A stretch of 8,180 nt of DNA from Pseudomonadota bacterium. GTDB lineage: Bacteria; SAR324; XYD2-FULL-50-16; JAHJRI01. How positions within the stretch are numbered: the first letter of the stretch is position 1; every line of letters begins with the position of its first letter. The stretch spans positions 1-8,180 of the forward strand of contig JAKSDL010000712.1 of NCBI GenBank assembly GCA_022360105.1, read 5' to 3'. A program made the translations under genes and the position numbers. This document shows positions 6,426 to 8,180 of this stretch, piece by piece. A model generated the notes under the pieces. The model ran no database searches. It worked only from the letters and a program-made list of their open reading frames with translations, and had not been told where the DNA came from.

Positions 6426-7931
6426 ATGAAACTTCTAAACAATTTGATCCCGGATGAGTTGAAGCAAAACGCAATTGATTTCAGTAGATCAAAGATTATC
6501 CTGGGAGTATCGTTTTTTATGGTGTTAATGGCCCTTGGCAATGGATTCCGACAGCTCTCCCTGGGATATGTAATGTCCGGGGTAGCGATTCTTGTTGTGG
6601 GAGCGATGTTTCCGTTTATCATTCCCCTGTTAAAGAAATCCAAATCGACTCTGGTTTCCGGCAACTATGTTACCTTTCTCCTATTCATACTGATCACCTT
6701 CCTGATTACACAATTTGGAGGCGTGCCTGCTCAAACGGTACCCTGGTACATGGTTATTGCTATTCTGGGCGTCATGATGGCTGGTTACCGTTCCGGATTT
6801 GTGTGGGGAGTTCTGATTTCACTTGGGTATCTGGGAATTTTTCTGGCTCAGTCGGCTGGTGTCGAAATGATTGTTCCTGAAGATTCCCTGGCGGTGACCT
6901 ATGGAAACTATGCGGTTCTTATCATCGCAACAGTGGTATTAGGACTAATCTACGAAAAAACCAGTTTTTCCAGTCAGCAAAACCTTGAAATTGAACAGAG
7001 AAAATCTCAAAAAATGGCTGATGAGCTGTCACATGCGATTGATGAGATCAGCCATGTTATGAGAGGAGTTGCTGAATACGATCTCTCCCGATCCGTCACT
7101 GGTAAATTTGATGGCAACCTGGGTGAATTGCAGTCCACCATCAATCGTTCCCTAACCATCATGACAGAATTGATCGCGCAGGTGATCGATACCAGTAAGG
7201 AGATCAATACCGGTTCCCAGCAGATGCATCTGTCCGCGCAATCACTCGCTTCAGGGACATCTGAACAGGCAGCCAGCATTGAAGAGATATCTTCTTCCAT
7301 GGAAACAGTTGGTGGTCAGTCCAAGGCAAACAGCGACAGTTCCGAGCAGGTCAAGCAGTTGACCGGTCAGGCACTCAATGAAGTTCGACTTGGCAATGAA
7401 CGAATGAAAACCATGTTGAGTTCCATGTCGATGATCAACGAGAAGAGCGTGGGGGTCAGCAAGGTAATTAAGGTCATTGATGAAATTGCGTTTCAGACCA
7501 ATCTTCTGGCTCTCAATGCTGCTGTTGAAGCTGCCAGGGCCGGAAAATTCGGGAAAGGATTTGCTGTCGTGGCCGAAGAGGTCAGAAGTCTTGCCGGACG
7601 TAGCTCGGTGGCTGCCAAAGATACCACTGAGTTGATTCAAAGCTCCATTGTTGAAGTGGAAAGCGGGGTAAAAAATGCGGATCAAATGGCTGAATCCCTT
7701 ACTTCCATCAGTGACGGAATTGACAAGGTAAATGATCTCATCGGAGAGATCTCGGCATCATCCAACGAGCAAAGCCAAAGTGTCAAAGAGATAAACCTTG
7801 GCGTTCAAAGAGTGAATGAAGTGGTGCAACAAAACTCCGCTATCTCGGAGGAATCGGCTCAAACAGCACAGACTCTTGCTGAACACTCATCTCACCTGGA
7901 AGACATGATTGCCAACTTCCGTCTGAAATAA
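6426..7931 (+). CDS. Methyl-accepting chemotaxis protein with multi-helix membrane sensor and no periplasmic domain
   Basis: A 501-residue chemoreceptor that would signal through CheW and CheA to the flagellar motor or a related output. Residues 22-177 contain about six hydrophobic helices (roughly 22-38, 46-69, 80-97, 106-120, 124-142 and 160-177) joined by short loops, so the usual periplasmic ligand domain is missing. A coiled-coil and HAMP-like segment follows at about 185-250, with [18 protein letters not shown], a pattern seen in poly-HAMP receptors. The long cytoplasmic hairpin runs from about 250 to 500. Its tip at 353-391 is canonical, with [20 protein letters not shown], then [15 protein letters not shown]. 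Glu/Gln pairs near 279-294 and 470-490 are plausible methylation regions. The protein ends in NFRLK and lacks a CheR-docking pentapeptide. It is transcribed away from the transporter operon. The sensed signal is unknown; a membrane-soluble ligand or membrane state is possible. Confidence 0.93.
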   Translation: MKLLNNLIPDELKQNAIDFSRSKIILGVSFFMVLMALGNGFRQLSLGYVMSGVAILVVGAMFPFIIPLLKKSKSTLVSGNYVTFLLFILITFLITQFGGVPAQTVPWYMVIAILGVMMAGYRSGFVWGVLISLGYLGIFLAQSAGVEMIVPEDSLAVTYGNYAVLIIATVVLGLIYEKTSFSSQQNLEIEQRKSQKMADELSHAIDEISHVMRGVAEYDLSRSVTGKFDGNLGELQSTINRSLTIMTELIAQVIDTSKEINTGSQQMHLSAQSLASGTSEQAASIEEISSSMETVGGQSKANSDSSEQVKQLTGQALNEVRLGNERMKTMLSSMSMINEKSVGVSKVIKVIDEIAFQTNLLALNAAVEAARAGKFGKGFAVVAEEVRSLAGRSSVAAKDTTELIQSSIVEVESGVKNADQMAESLTSISDGIDKVNDLIGEISASSNEQSQSVKEINLGVQRVNEVVQQNSAISEESAQTAQTLAEHSSHLEDMIANFRLK

Positions 7932-7944
7932 CCCGCCGGAAAAG

Positions 7945-7979
7945 CGGTTTTGGTGAGTGAAGGTTACTCACCAAAACCG
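7945..7979 (+). terminator. Perfect 14-bp hairpin after the chemoreceptor gene, terminator-like but without T-run
   Basis: CGGTTTTGGTGAGT (7945-7958) pairs exactly with ACTCACCAAAACCG (7966-7979) around a 7-nt loop, starting 13 nt after the stop codon. The stem is strong and the placement fits transcript ending or 3'-end protection. The downstream bases (AACCGATC) are not a T-run, so classical intrinsic termination is uncertain. Confidence 0.6.
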
Positions 7980-8015
7980 AACCGATCAGCACCAAAATCC
8001 TGCCGCTTAAGGCTT

Positions 8016-8040
8016 CGTTAAACTGTTTATTTAGCGTTTT
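8016..8040 (+). terminator. Weak possible terminator
   Basis: CGTTAAA (8016-8022) can pair with TTTAGCG (8030-8036), including one G-T pair, across a 7-nt loop, and TTTT follows directly. It could serve as a backup to the hairpin at 7945. The stem is short and AT-rich, so chance is a real possibility. Confidence 0.25.
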
Positions 8041-8120
8041 AAATCATTACTCAAGTTTCGCACCCTTGTTTTATGCTATCAGTGGCTCTGCAGTTCACTG
8101 AGGAAGGTGACTTTTACATA

Positions 8121-8156
8121 AAAGCTATTAGCTACCGGCAGTTAGCTTTTAGCTTT
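8121..8156. repeat. AGCT repeat with 7-bp period that folds as a palindrome
   Basis: AGCT occurs at 8123, 8130, 8144 and 8151, with a degenerate unit (GGCA) at 8137: five units on an exact 7-bp grid. The same bases form a hairpin. AAAGCTA (8121-8127) pairs with TAGCTTT (8150-8156) and AGCTA (8130-8134) with TAGCT (8143-8147), separated by a TT/TT mismatch and closed by an 8-nt loop. A further inverted pair, GAAGGTG (8103-8109) and CACCTTC (8165-8171), brackets it. No gene overlaps it. It looks like a short dispersed intergenic repeat rather than coding sequence. Confidence 0.6.
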
Positions 8157-8180
8157 AAACTGAGCACCTTCGGTACGTTT

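Noticed and set aside
6389..6664. 91-residue minus-strand open frame across the chemoreceptor start
   Set aside because: It overlaps a well-supported gene and has no ribosome site or recognisable domain.
7251..7685. 144-residue open frame on the minus strand inside the chemoreceptor
   Set aside because: It lies wholly opposite the conserved signalling hairpin, whose protein sequence is canonical. The antisense product has no recognisable pattern.
8018..8024. GTTAAAC resembling an integron attC core site
   Set aside because: No matching RYYYAAC partner or attC fold is present, and no integrase or cassette genes are nearby.
8121..8156. CRISPR-like array from the evenly spaced AGCT units
   Set aside because: The units are only 7 bp with no spacers of normal length, and no cas genes are present.

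Overview
The window looks like part of a chromosome from a Gram-negative, motile bacterium with an outer membrane. Evidence for this is a signal-peptide-bearing beta-barrel protein ending in phenylalanine, a periplasmic LolA-like protein, an RND pump and a methyl-accepting chemotaxis protein. Moderate-to-low GC (judged by eye) and the gene styles would fit a Desulfobacterota-type or similar lineage, but the sequence does not settle the taxon. There are no tRNAs, rRNAs, CRISPR arrays, transposases or phage genes.

Minus-strand operon (about 6089 down to 1). Five genes are read right to left: a six-TM membrane protein of unknown function (6013-5339), a small winged-helix regulator starting with GTG (5334-5038), a 12-TM MMPL/HpnN-type RND transporter (5023-2402), a periplasmic LolA-like 'outer membrane lipoprotein-sorting' protein (2327-1446) and a DUF1302-like outer-membrane beta-barrel (1440-46). 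Gaps are 4, 14, 74 and 5 nt. A TTGACA-type promoter and a palindromic candidate operator precede the first gene. The only larger gap carries a perfect 9-bp hairpin, and a terminator-like structure lies at the left window edge. Together the last three genes cover inner membrane, periplasm and outer membrane, which suggests a trans-envelope route for a lipid or other hydrophobic molecule. The cargo and direction cannot be read from the sequence.

Divergent plus-strand gene (6426-7931). This is a chemoreceptor with about six N-terminal membrane helices, no periplasmic ligand domain, a HAMP-like segment and a canonical cytoplasmic signalling hairpin. It is followed by a perfect 14-bp hairpin and a short gene-free tail. 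The tail contains a 7-bp-periodic AGCT repeat that folds into a palindrome at 8121-8156.

The most unusual signal is a shared short motif, E-F-x-E-x-x-F-G. It occurs inside very acidic segments of both the barrel protein (N-terminal extension) and the RND pump (periplasmic loop), while the carrier encoded between them is strongly basic. This suggests, as a hypothesis, a common docking site that hands the carrier from pump to barrel.
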